A program made the position numbers and the translations under genes. A stretch of 64,000 nt of DNA from Lampropedia hyalina DSM 16112. GTDB taxonomy: Bacteria; Pseudomonadota; Gammaproteobacteria; Burkholderiales; Burkholderiaceae_C. The notes beneath the pieces are model-generated. The model was given only the letters and a program-made list of their open reading frames with translations, was not told the DNA's origin and did no database searches. Positions 6,698 to 14,582 of the stretch are shown here, one piece after another; within the stretch, counting starts at the first letter, position 1, and every line of letters begins with the position of its first letter. The stretch covers positions 62,001 through 126,000 of the forward strand of contig NZ_FQUZ01000004.1 of the NCBI RefSeq assembly GCF_900129055.1, read 5' to 3'.

Positions 6698-8566
6698 ATG
6701 ACGGAGTTCGTATTCAAGGGCAAGGAATTTGTTCACAACCACCACTTGAGTATTCCGCATCGGCCATTGGTTCCTGATGCCAGCAAATCCATACTGCCAC
6801 TGGAGACGGACGGACAGGCCCCGCCCGCGCGGCTGGATGGCAACCTCATCATCCACGGTGACAACCTGCACGCACTCAAAAGTCTGTTGCCGCTGTATGG
6901 CGGCAAGGTGGACTGCATTTTCATTGACCCACCGTACAACACTGGCAATGAAGGCTGGGCCTATAACGACAACGTCAATAGCCCGATGCTGCAAGCCTGG
7001 CTGAAAGAAAACCCCGTGGGTATAGAAGACGGGCTGCGGCACGACAAGTGGTGCGCCATGATGTGGCCACGCTTCAAGCTGCTGCATGAGCTGTTGGCCG
7101 AAACCGGCAGCTTCTGGATGACGCTGGATGACAACGAAGTGCATCGGGCGCGGGGGATGCTGGATGAAATTTTTGGGGAGCAGAATTTTGTTGCCTGCTG
7201 CATTTGGCACAAAATGGATAGTCCGAAAAATACAGCTGAATTTTTCAGTGTCGATCATGACTATTTATTGGTGTATGCAAAAAATCTCAAATCATGGGAG
7301 ATGAATCTTCTACCGCGTTCGAGTGGAATGCTTGCACGCTATAAAAATCCAGACTCTGACCCCCGAGGACCTTGGTTGCTCAGTGATTTAGCTGCACGAA
7401 ATTTTTATGCACAAGGTCAATACTCAATAAAAACAAAATCAGGAAGTGTTATTGATGGTCCACCTGCTGGAAGCTATTGGCGAGTAAGTGAGAGTAAGTT
7501 TTATGAGCTTGATGCAGATAATAGGATTTGGTGGGGAGAAGGTGGTGGTAATAGACCGGGAATTAAAAGATTTTTATCAGAAGTGAAGGATGGTGTTGTT
7601 GCTCAAACAATTTGGAATTGGGAAGATGTTGGTAGTACAAGAAATGCTAAGCAATATCTATCAGAAATTCTTGGTGCAGCTACAGGGCAAGAGCTTTTCA
7701 TAACGCCAAAACCAATTGAATTGGTTCAGCGGGTAATTGATCTTGCTACCAACGAAAACTCCATCATCCTCGACAGCTTCGCCGGTTCCGCCACCACTGC
7801 CCATGCTGTGCTGGCGGCCAATGTCAAGGATGGTGGCAACCGCCAGTTCATTCTGGTGGAGTGCGAGAACTATGCGGATACGCTGACCGCCGAGCGGGTG
7901 CGCCGTGCCATCCACGGCTATGCTTTCAAGGGCAACCAGCGCGAGGAATTGCTGCGCCAGCCGCTGACGTTCACCGACTTGAAAAAGGCCCATGAATCCG
8001 GCGGCGTGCTGGACCAGATTGCCGGCATTGAAAACCTGGAAAAATACCGCTTCGACAAGATCGAAAAGAAACTCAAAGATGGTGTGCTGACCGTGGAAGG
8101 GGTCAAGGCCGTGCAAGAAAAAGTGGATGGGCTGGGCGGCAGCTTCACCTTCTGTACACTGGGCCAGCCCATCGAAATGGAAAAACTGCTGAGCGGCAAG
8201 GATTTGCCCTCGTTCCCTGCATTGGGTGCGCTGCTGTTTCACACGGCCACCAGTGAGGTGCTGGAGGTCGCACAGATTCAAACACCCGATGCCAATGGTT
8301 TGGCCAAGTTGGGCGAGTCGTCTGCCTGGCATGTTTGGCTGATTTATCGACCGGAGCTGGCTTTTTTGAATGCGCCTGAATCGGCCTTTACGCTGGACAA
8401 GGCCAAGGCGATTGCCGCCACCACGGCTGACAAGGCCGATGGTAAAAGGCATTTGGTATTTGCCCCGGCACGATTTGTGTCGCAAAAGGTGCTCAGAGAT
8501 GCTGGCCTGTCGATGGTGGAGTATTCGCCACTGCCTTGGGCACTGTATCGGGCAGAAAGGAGCTGA
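6698..8566 (+). CDS. mod: Type III restriction-modification DNA methyltransferase (Mod)
   Basis: This protein of about 622 residues is an adenine-N6 or cytosine-N4 DNA methyltransferase of the beta order, the Mod subunit of a type III system. Motif IV IDPPYNTGNEG lies near residue 77 and motif I DSFAGSATTA near residue 360. DPPY before FxG is the beta-class order seen in Mod proteins. The target-recognition segment between them (about 7160-7745) is clearly AT-rich, with TTT, TTA and ATA codons rare elsewhere in the window, while both flanks match the GC-rich host. ATG 6698 follows AAGG at 6686-6689; a GTG at 6689 is an alternative. The res gene starts 4 bases after the stop. Confidence 0.92.
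   Translation: MTEFVFKGKEFVHNHHLSIPHRPLVPDASKSILPLETDGQAPPARLDGNLIIHGDNLHALKSLLPLYGGKVDCIFIDPPYNTGNEGWAYNDNVNSPMLQAWLKENPVGIEDGLRHDKWCAMMWPRFKLLHELLAETGSFWMTLDDNEVHRARGMLDEIFGEQNFVACCIWHKMDSPKNTAEFFSVDHDYLLVYAKNLKSWEMNLLPRSSGMLARYKNPDSDPRGPWLLSDLAARNFYAQGQYSIKTKSGSVIDGPPAGSYWRVSESKFYELDADNRIWWGEGGGNRPGIKRFLSEVKDGVVAQTIWNWEDVGSTRNAKQYLSEILGAATGQELFITPKPIELVQRVIDLATNENSIILDSFAGSATTAHAVLAANVKDGGNRQFILVECENYADTLTAERVRRAIHGYAFKGNQREELLRQPLTFTDLKKAHESGGVLDQIAGIENLEKYRFDKIEKKLKDGVLTVEGVKAVQEKVDGLGGSFTFCTLGQPIEMEKLLSGKDLPSFPALGALLFHTATSEVLEVAQIQTPDANGLAKLGESSAWHVWLIYRPELAFLNAPESAFTLDKAKAIAATTADKADGKRHLVFAPARFVSQKVLRDAGLSMVEYSPLPWALYRAERS
7160..7745 (+). other. AT-rich specificity segment inside mod
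   Basis: Base composition changes sharply to AT-rich inside the mod frame and returns to GC-rich just before the motif I region. The frame stays open throughout. In type III Mod proteins the central part chooses the target sequence, so this looks like an exchanged target-recognition domain brought in by recombination within conserved flanks. Confidence 0.6.
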
Positions 8567-8570
8567 TGGC

Positions 8571-10946
8571 ATGGCATTGCGTGAGCTGGACTATCAGCAG
8601 AAGGTATTGAAGCGGCTGGATGAATATCTGCAAGTGCTGGCGCATCAAAAGGCTTCGACCGAAGCTGTTGTGGCTGCATTGCAGTTGGCAGCCAGGCAAA
8701 CCCATAACCCCGCACTGTTGCAACATGCGCCTGACTTTGCATCCTTGACGTGGAATGAGTTGCGGGCAGCGGGCAAATTGCCCGCATCTCGCATGCAGGT
8801 GGACTATTCGCCCCGCACGGATGGCACAGGACAAACGGTGCCGAATGTCGTGTTCAAAGTGCCTACCGGTGGCGGCAAGACGTTTCTGGCCGTGGCGGCA
8901 CTGCCGCGCATTTTCAATCAATGGCTGGGCCGCAATACCGGCTTTGTGCTGTGGGTGGTGCCCAACGAGGCCATTTACACACAGACGTTGCGGCAGTTGC
9001 GTGACCGTCAGCACCCGTTCCGTCAGATGCTGGATGTGATGAGCGGCAACCGCGTGCAGATCATGGAGAAAGACACGCCGCTGAGTGCGACGGATGTGGA
9101 CAGCAAGTTGTGCATCATGCTGCTGATGCTGCAAGCCTCCAACCGCCAGAACCAGAGCACGTTGAAGATGTTTCGTGACCGTGGCGATGTGCACGGTTTT
9201 GCACCGCCGGAAGGCGACCAGCAGGCACATGCGCGGGCGTTGGCAGCAACGCCCAATTTGAACGTGTATGACATGGCAGATGGGGCCTATCACTGGCCCG
9301 TGGTGAAAGATTCGCTGGGCAATGCTCTGCGCACCATTCGCCCGGTCGTGGTCGTGGATGAAGGGCAAAAAGCCACTTCGGAGCTGGCCTACAGTACCCT
9401 GTATGGCTTCAATCCGTGCTTTGTGCTGGAGCTGACGGCCACACCGAAGGATGTGGCGGCCAGAGGAGGGAGGAACCCTTTGGTGGCGCGTCCGGCCAAT
9501 GTGCTGGTGGAGGTGTACGGCAAAGACCTGGATAACGCAGGCATGATAAAAATGCCAATGAATGTGACCCCGTTATCGGGCACAGACTGGCGGGACACGC
9601 TGGCGGCGGCCCTCGAAAAACTCCACACGCTGGCGCAACAGGCAGTGTCATTGCAATCCAATACCGGACGCTATATCCGTCCTATTTTGTTGGTACAGGT
9701 GGAGCGCACCGGTGCGGAACAGCGCGATGGCCAACATATTCACGCATTGGATGCCAAAGAGTGGCTCATGAACGTGGGCGGGCTGGAGGAGGCGGAAATT
9801 GCCATCAAAACCGCAGAAACCAATGATTTGAAGGAGCCAGAGAACCAGAACCTGCTTTCGCCATTGAACCGGGTGCGGGCCATCATTACCAAGCAGGCAT
9901 TGCAGGAGGGCTGGGACTGTCCGTTTGCCTATGTACTGTGCGCACTGGCTGCCAGCCAGAACATGAGTGCCATGACCCAGCTTATTGGTCGAATTCTGCG
10001 TCAGCCACATACCGAAAAAACCGGTATTGCCGCGCTGGATGAAAGCTATGTGTTTACGCACCACGCCAAGTCTGGCGAAGTGGCCGAGGCCATCAAGAAG
10101 CAGCTTGAGCAGGACGGCATGGGAGATTTGGTGCAGGAGATTCGTCTGCCCGACAGCGGAGGTGGCAACAGCGGGGATGGTGGGCGCAACGTCAGACTGA
10201 TTCCGCGTCGGTCGGCCTTTGCCCATACCGAAATCTACCTGCCTATGGTGCTGCATGTGGCAGATGATGGCGTGCGCGAACTGGACTACGAAAACGACAT
10301 TCTGCTGGCACTGGACTGGCGCGGGCTGGATGTTGCCACGCTGGTGCAGGAAATACCAGACAACCTGCAAGTGGCCGAGCAGCAAATGCAGCGCATTGTC
10401 TTGACGGACGATGTAGAAAAGCCTGTAGTGGCTGAACTCGTGGGGGCAGTGGCCGAAAGCACGGCATTTGACACGGTGCATGCGGTGCGCATGATCTCGG
10501 ACATCATGGCGCACCCGTGGTGGGCTTTCGTGCTGGTGGAGGAGTTTGTCAATGGATTGCGCCAATGCGGTTTTTCTGACGAGAAATTAGGACGAAGCGC
10601 GGGGATTCTTATTGCGAGATTGCGCCAATGGCTGGCAAAACAGCGCAATGGCATGGCCGAAAACCTGTTCAAGGAAAAGGTCAGAAGGGGGGGTATTCAG
10701 TTCCGGCTGCGCACAGATCGACACAACTGGAAAATGCCGCTTGCAGAGGTGACTTTCGAGCCGAAAGGGGCGGCCCAGCTTGCCAACGACAATGGGGTTC
10801 CGGTGGAGAAAAGTCTTTTTTCACCGCTTTATGTGAATGAATTCAATCGGGAAGAAAGTCAGGTTGCAGTTTATCTGGATGGCGAAAAAGCCCTGCAATG
10901 GTGGCATCGCAACGCTGCACGCTCACACTATGCCATTCAGGGGTGA
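8571..10946 (+). CDS. res: Type III restriction enzyme Res, truncated after the helicase domains
   Basis: Res is the ATP-dependent translocase and nuclease subunit of type III systems and acts in complex with Mod. The 791-residue product holds Walker A FKVPTGGGKT (about residue 98), motif II VVVVDEGQK, motif III ELTATPK, motif V ALQEGWDCPFAYV and motif VI QLIGRILRQP, so the SF2 helicase part is complete. It stops at TGA 10944-10946, just before the endonuclease domain, which continues in the same frame. A TGG-to-TGA change would explain this, because family members usually have Trp after the ALQG-type segment (from memory). AAGGAG at 8557-8562 sets the start, 4 bases after mod. As written it could translocate but not cut DNA. 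Confidence 0.88.
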   Translation: MALRELDYQQKVLKRLDEYLQVLAHQKASTEAVVAALQLAARQTHNPALLQHAPDFASLTWNELRAAGKLPASRMQVDYSPRTDGTGQTVPNVVFKVPTGGGKTFLAVAALPRIFNQWLGRNTGFVLWVVPNEAIYTQTLRQLRDRQHPFRQMLDVMSGNRVQIMEKDTPLSATDVDSKLCIMLLMLQASNRQNQSTLKMFRDRGDVHGFAPPEGDQQAHARALAATPNLNVYDMADGAYHWPVVKDSLGNALRTIRPVVVVDEGQKATSELAYSTLYGFNPCFVLELTATPKDVAARGGRNPLVARPANVLVEVYGKDLDNAGMIKMPMNVTPLSGTDWRDTLAAALEKLHTLAQQAVSLQSNTGRYIRPILLVQVERTGAEQRDGQHIHALDAKEWLMNVGGLEEAEIAIKTAETNDLKEPENQNLLSPLNRVRAIITKQALQEGWDCPFAYVLCALAASQNMSAMTQLIGRILRQPHTEKTGIAALDESYVFTHHAKSGEVAEAIKKQLEQDGMGDLVQEIRLPDSGGGNSGDGGRNVRLIPRRSAFAHTEIYLPMVLHVADDGVRELDYENDILLALDWRGLDVATLVQEIPDNLQVAEQQMQRIVLTDDVEKPVVAELVGAVAESTAFDTVHAVRMISDIMAHPWWAFVLVEEFVNGLRQCGFSDEKLGRSAGILIARLRQWLAKQRNGMAENLFKEKVRRGGIQFRLRTDRHNWKMPLAEVTFEPKGAAQLANDNGVPVEKSLFSPLYVNEFNREESQVAVYLDGEKALQWWHRNAARSHYAIQG

Positions 10947-11384
10947 CGCAACGAGCGTATCTACCCAGACTTTGTGTTTGCAGTACAGAATTCAAACGAT
11001 GCCCATTCACCATTGCATCGCCTGGTGGTACTGGAAATGAAAGGCGACCATTTGGCTGGTAGCGACGATACACAGTACAAAGCCGAGGTGTTGCAGTTCT
11101 TGACAGAGCATTACTTGACTCATGCGACTGAAAGTGTCGGCACGCTGGAACTGGTGGATCACAACCAGACTGTGGTGCAATGTGAACTGGTACTGATGAG
11201 TGACTGGCAAATACGATTGCCGGGTTTTTTCCAGTGGCGGTTGCTATCATGGAAAATCAACAAATCAAAAACACCATGGATGGTGGCTGTCAAATTCAAT
11301 GACAAGTTTCGACCCAAAGCGGTAGTTCAATGGGAGTCAAGACACGGCTTCTTGGAAGACTTTCCAAAGATGAAAAGCAAATGA
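10947..11384 (+). pseudogene. res: Severed endonuclease domain of Res
   Basis: This segment continues the res frame directly after the in-frame TGA. It holds the PD-(D/E)xK nuclease residues: RIYPDFVF (P-D at codons 799-800 from the res start) and VVLEMKGDH (E-x-K at codons 822-824). Sequence typical of the Res C-terminus follows (YKAEVLQFLTEHY, ELVLMSDWQ). The last 40 or so residues after LPGFFQWR do not look like the family end and may be read-through sequence. A start at GTG or TTG near 10974 would miss the PD pair, so a separate active protein is unlikely. Stop-codon read-through would restore a protein of about 937 residues. Confidence 0.8.
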
Positions 11385-11438
11385 CGGCAGAACCAACGGA
11401 AAACTAACTACAAAATCCTAGTCGATTCACTTTAACCG

Positions 11439-11867
11439 CTATGGAGGATCAGAACTTTTCTTTCTGACGTCTAAATACTTGTAAATGGTGGATTGGTGAA
11501 TTTGGAGTGCGACCGTAATTTCCTTGATCGATCTTCCATGAGAGTACATCTCCTGGGCTTTTTTAATCGTTTCGTCCGTTATGGCTGGACGTCCGACAGG
11601 CTTGGCGGGGAGAGGTTTTATTGCCTTTTTGGATGTTTTCTTTGCCTGTGATTTTTTCTGCAATTCTTCCCATCCTTCTTTTGGAAGGATTCTTTCCAAA
11701 TCTGCCACTCTTTCGATAACTCGACGAACACCTAGAGATAAGTTTCCGTCTCCGATGACTAGCAGCTCCGCATGCTGTTCTGCCGTTAGACGTATGTTTC
11801 TTTTGCGCATAGCTGGTTCGTCGTATGGTGCGACTCGGCGTGGTGCTTTCGGCTTTTCAGCATCCAT
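11439..11867 (-). CDS. Helix-turn-helix protein with resolvase-type C-terminal domain
   Basis: This basic protein has about 142 residues. Its C-terminal 50 residues look like the DNA-binding domain of serine recombinases (Hin/resolvase type): GRPAITDETIKKAQEMYSHG, then RSIKEITVALQIHQSTIYKY. The catalytic recombinase domain is missing. The N-terminal part (RKRNIRLTAEQHAELLVIGD) resembles small DNA-binding proteins of plasmids or phages, and a Lys-rich linker joins the halves. ATG 11867 is chosen; an ATG at 11912 would add 15 residues. The gene is AT-richer than its surroundings and lies convergent to the restriction-modification genes. It may be a regulator or mobile-element remnant. Confidence 0.6.
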   Translation of the reverse strand: MDAEKPKAPRRVAPYDEPAMRKRNIRLTAEQHAELLVIGDGNLSLGVRRVIERVADLERILPKEGWEELQKKSQAKKTSKKAIKPLPAKPVGRPAITDETIKKAQEMYSHGRSIKEITVALQIHQSTIYKYLDVRKKSSDPP

Positions 11868-12327
11868 GTGAGACTTTCTTTTTATTCCGATATTTTCGTG
11901 GGACGCTATCAAGGGAAGAATACAGGCATGGCGACCTCACCGGGTTGCAACCATGGGTGGTTAGGCGGAAGCCTAGAGCCTGATTCTGCCTTTGAAAGGA
12001 ATAGTCATGTGGAAAGCTGTTGTAGTTCTTTTGCGAAATCCGCGCCGTCTGTTGCATGCTATTCGGAGCTATCCGATGGAGTGCAGTTTTATTATGTGGT
12101 TTGTCTTAGTTGTTATGCTGATTTGGCGCTTGCCTTTGCAGTCATAGTTCACATGCCACCGGAGTCCCTTCTCAGATTGGCCGATTACGGAAGTAGAAGC
12201 ATCCTGCAGGCCACCAGACTGTTCCAACTGAACTTTGACAAAATTTTGTCATACTGCGGAATGAAAAGCACTGAAAAAAACATACCAACAAGGCTTGTTT
12301 TTTGCGCAAAACCAGCAGGCAAAGAAA
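11868..12327. other. Intergenic stretch of about 460 bases without a supported gene
   Basis: This stretch separates the HTH gene from the terminator of tRNA-Thr. A reading frame of 161 codons crosses it on the plus strand, but its translation has no recognisable domain, odd composition and no ribosome site. The base composition is mixed and more AT-rich than the host genes, which fits a scar of past insertions next to a restriction-modification island. I see no RNA gene in it. Confidence 0.5.
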
Positions 12328-12366
12328 AAGCCAAATCAACCGCAATGGATTGATTTGGCTTTGTTT
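12328..12366 (-). terminator. Intrinsic terminator after tRNA-Thr
   Basis: AAGCCAAATCAA (12328-12339) and TTGATTTGGCTT (12350-12361) form a perfect 12-base stem with a 10-base loop. On the minus strand, TTTTTCTTT follows, giving the tRNA-Thr transcript an end. The plus strand also has a T-run (TTGTTTTTT), so it may work both ways. Confidence 0.85.
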
Positions 12367-12368
12367 TT

Positions 12369-12444
12369 TGGTGCCGGTTGTCGGATTCGAACTGACGACC
12401 TACCGCTTACAAGGCGGGTGCTCTACCAACTGAGCTAAACCGGC
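12369..12444 (-). tRNA. tRNA-Thr (anticodon TGT)
   Basis: On the minus strand the sequence folds as a full cloverleaf. It has acceptor GCCGGTT/AACCGGC, the D-arm TAGCTCAGTTGGTAGAGC, an anticodon loop CTTGTAA in a CCGC/GCGG stem, and the T-arm with GTTCGAATC. The anticodon TGT reads ACA, threonine. The 3' CCA is encoded at 12369-12371. A TATAAT box lies 9 bases before the 5' end and a strong hairpin terminator follows. Confidence 0.96.
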
Positions 12445-12453
12445 GAAGCGGAA

Positions 12454-12459
12454 ATTATA
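12454..12459 (-). promoter_or_regulatory. -10 box of tRNA-Thr
   Basis: A perfect TATAAT on the minus strand lies 9 bases before the tRNA 5' end, so transcription would start within a few bases of the mature tRNA. No good -35 hexamer is visible at the right distance. Confidence 0.55.
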
Positions 12460-12540
12460 GCGGGTTTTTCCAGGTTTTTTGAGATTGTCTGGATTTTTCA
12501 ATCCGTTATGCTGCTTTCTGGGGGTGTTGGCTCTGGTGCA

Positions 12541-13500
12541 TCAGCGGCGTTTGTTCGGGCGACGCTGGTATTTCTGCTGGCGTTCCTGCTGGTATTCTTC
12601 CTTGCGCAGTTGGCGTTCGGCATCGAGTTTTTCGCCGGTGAGCAGCCAGTTCTCGAATTCTTCGGGGGTTTCCAGGGTGATGCGGCCCAGGGTGGCACTG
12701 CGAAAGTCCTGCAATACCAGTTCGGCGGCTTTCTGGGTGTTGATGCGGCCGCCGGGCAGCAGGGCACCGCGCTTGCGGCCAATGGCTTGCAGCAGTTCGT
12801 GGTCGGGCAGGGTTTGGAGGGCATCGGCCTCGTCGGTGATGGCGTAGCGGTGGTGCAGTTCCGGGCGGTAGTGTTGTTGCAGGTAGGCCAGCAGTTCCAG
12901 GGCGACGAGTTCGTCGTCGAAGGCGTTGCGGCCTATGGAGCCAGCGGCGGCCAGGTTGTAGCCGCTTTGTGCGACGATGATGCGCGGCCACAGCACGCCG
13001 GGGGTGTCGAACAGGTAGAAGCCGTCTTGCAGGGTGTAGCGTTGTTCGGTGCGGGTCACGCCGGGTTCGTTGGCGGCCTTGGCGGCGCGTTTGCCCACCA
13101 TGGTGTTGATGAGGGTGGATTTGCCGACGTTGGGGATGCCGCAGATGAGCACGCGCATGGGCTTGTCCATGCTGCCGCGCGTGGGGCGCAGTGCCAGGCA
13201 GGCGTCGATGAGGGCGCGGGCCGGGGCGGTGTGGTGGCTGTCGAGGGCGATGGCGCGGGTATTGTCTTTCTGCTCGTACCATTGTTGCCAGGCGCGGGTG
13301 CGTTCAGGGTCGGCCAGGTCGCTTTTGTTGAGTACCTTGAGGCTGGGTTTTTGCTGGAGCAGTTCACGCAGCATGGGGTTGGCACTGGAGCCGGGCAGGC
13401 GGGCATCCACCATTTCGATCACGACATCCACGCTTTTGGCGCGTTCGGCCAGGGCGTTGCGCGTGAGGTGCATGTGGCCGGGGAACCATTGAATGGCCAT
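12541..13500 (-). CDS. rbgA: Ribosome biogenesis GTPase YlqF/RbgA
   Basis: This circularly permuted GTPase of 319 residues helps late assembly of the large ribosomal subunit. The permutation is seen in motif order: G4 NKSDL (about residue 58) comes before G1 GIPNVGKSTLIN (about residue 120) and G3 DTPGVLWPR. The N-terminus IQWFPGHMHLTRNAL is typical of YlqF. ATG 13500 is preceded by AGGAG at a good distance; longer reading upstream has no family likeness. The C-terminus is very basic (RRPNKRR), as expected for rRNA contact. It lies before tRNA-Thr on the same strand. Confidence 0.93.
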   Translation of the reverse strand: MAIQWFPGHMHLTRNALAERAKSVDVVIEMVDARLPGSSANPMLRELLQQKPSLKVLNKSDLADPERTRAWQQWYEQKDNTRAIALDSHHTAPARALIDACLALRPTRGSMDKPMRVLICGIPNVGKSTLINTMVGKRAAKAANEPGVTRTEQRYTLQDGFYLFDTPGVLWPRIIVAQSGYNLAAAGSIGRNAFDDELVALELLAYLQQHYRPELHHRYAITDEADALQTLPDHELLQAIGRKRGALLPGGRINTQKAAELVLQDFRSATLGRITLETPEEFENWLLTGEKLDAERQLRKEEYQQERQQKYQRRPNKRR

Positions 13501-13655
13501 GGGGGTGTTTTCTCCTGTGGGTGCGAAGGGGGTGGCGGGCGCAAATGCAGCCAATCTGGCGCGAAACATGCCCTGAAAACCGGTTGTGTCACGTTGGCGC
13601 GGCGCAATGGCCGGTGTGGGCATGGCATTATCGGTTTTTTGATTGCGAGATTGTC

Positions 13656-14582
13656 ATGTGTTCTGACACTGTTTCTGCCGATGGGCAGGTTCATTGCGCT
13701 GTGGTTGCGCCCATGCCGACGATTTTGTCGGCCAGTATCATTGTGGTGCGCGCTGGTGCGCACCCGCAGGCTGGGCTGGAGGTGCTGTTGATGGAGCGGG
13801 GCCAGCAGACGCGCAATTTTGGCGGCACGCTGGTGTTTCCGGGTGGCAAGGTGGATGAGGGCGATGCCGAGATGGTGGTGGCGCAGGATTTGCCGTTGGC
13901 TTCGGCCACGCTGGAGTCGCTGGGTTTGTTGCCCCATCAGGTGCGCAGTGTGTACGGTGCGGCCTTGCGCGAGACGGTGGAGGAGGTGGGCTTGCTCTGG
14001 CATGGTCTGGGCGGGTGGCCGATGGCGGTGGATGCACCGGACGAATCCGGGCAACGCCTGCGTCTGGCCTTGCAGCAGGGGCAGTCGTGGCAGGCGGCTT
14101 GCCAGCATCTGCAATTGCGCCCCAGCGTGCAGGGTTTGCTGCCGTGGTCGCGTTGGGTCACACCCACCCAGCCGAACATGAGTGCCAAGCGGTACGACAC
14201 GGTATTTTTTCTGGCATCGGCTCCGCAGGCACAGCAGGCGGTGGCCGATGGCGCAGAGGCGGCGCGTCTGGTCTGGGATACGCCGCTGAATTTTCTGCGC
14301 AGTTTCGAGCAGCAGGATATTCTGCTGGCCCCGCCCCAGATCATGACGCTGGCGCATCTGGCGCGGTTCGATTCGGCTGACGCGCTGTGGCTCCATGCCC
14401 GCCAGCATGTGCCCTACAGTGTCGCGCCGGTGACGCACGAGGAAGCGGGCTGCCGCATGGTGTGCTTTCCGGGCGACGCACAGCATGCCATTCGCACGGC
14501 TGCGATGCCGGGGCCGACGCGCCTGCTGATGCGCAACCAGCGGTTCACGCCACCGGGTGGGTGGGCGACATTGTGGGAGTAG
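13656..14582 (+). CDS. NUDIX hydrolase, NUDT19/CoA-pyrophosphatase-like
   Basis: The protein has about 308 residues. It starts its NUDIX fold with SASIIVVRAG and has a NUDIX box split by an insert of about 40 residues: FPGGKVDEGD, then ALRETVEEVGLL. This split layout is known from NUDT19-like enzymes that cleave acyl-CoA or other nucleoside diphosphates. The exact substrate cannot be told. ATG 13656 has only a weak ribosome site; ATG 13713 is an alternative. The last 38 bases overlap the 3' end of pgi, which is transcribed from the other strand, so the two genes converge with overlapping tails. Confidence 0.8.
   Translation: MCSDTVSADGQVHCAVVAPMPTILSASIIVVRAGAHPQAGLEVLLMERGQQTRNFGGTLVFPGGKVDEGDAEMVVAQDLPLASATLESLGLLPHQVRSVYGAALRETVEEVGLLWHGLGGWPMAVDAPDESGQRLRLALQQGQSWQAACQHLQLRPSVQGLLPWSRWVTPTQPNMSAKRYDTVFFLASAPQAQQAVADGAEAARLVWDTPLNFLRSFEQQDILLAPPQIMTLAHLARFDSADALWLHARQHVPYSVAPVTHEEAGCRMVCFPGDAQHAIRTAAMPGPTRLLMRNQRFTPPGGWATLWE

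Noticed and set aside
11868-12353. 161-codon frame next to tRNA-Thr
   Set aside because: There is no ribosome site and no domain. It runs into the tRNA terminator hairpin and its composition is unlike real genes here.
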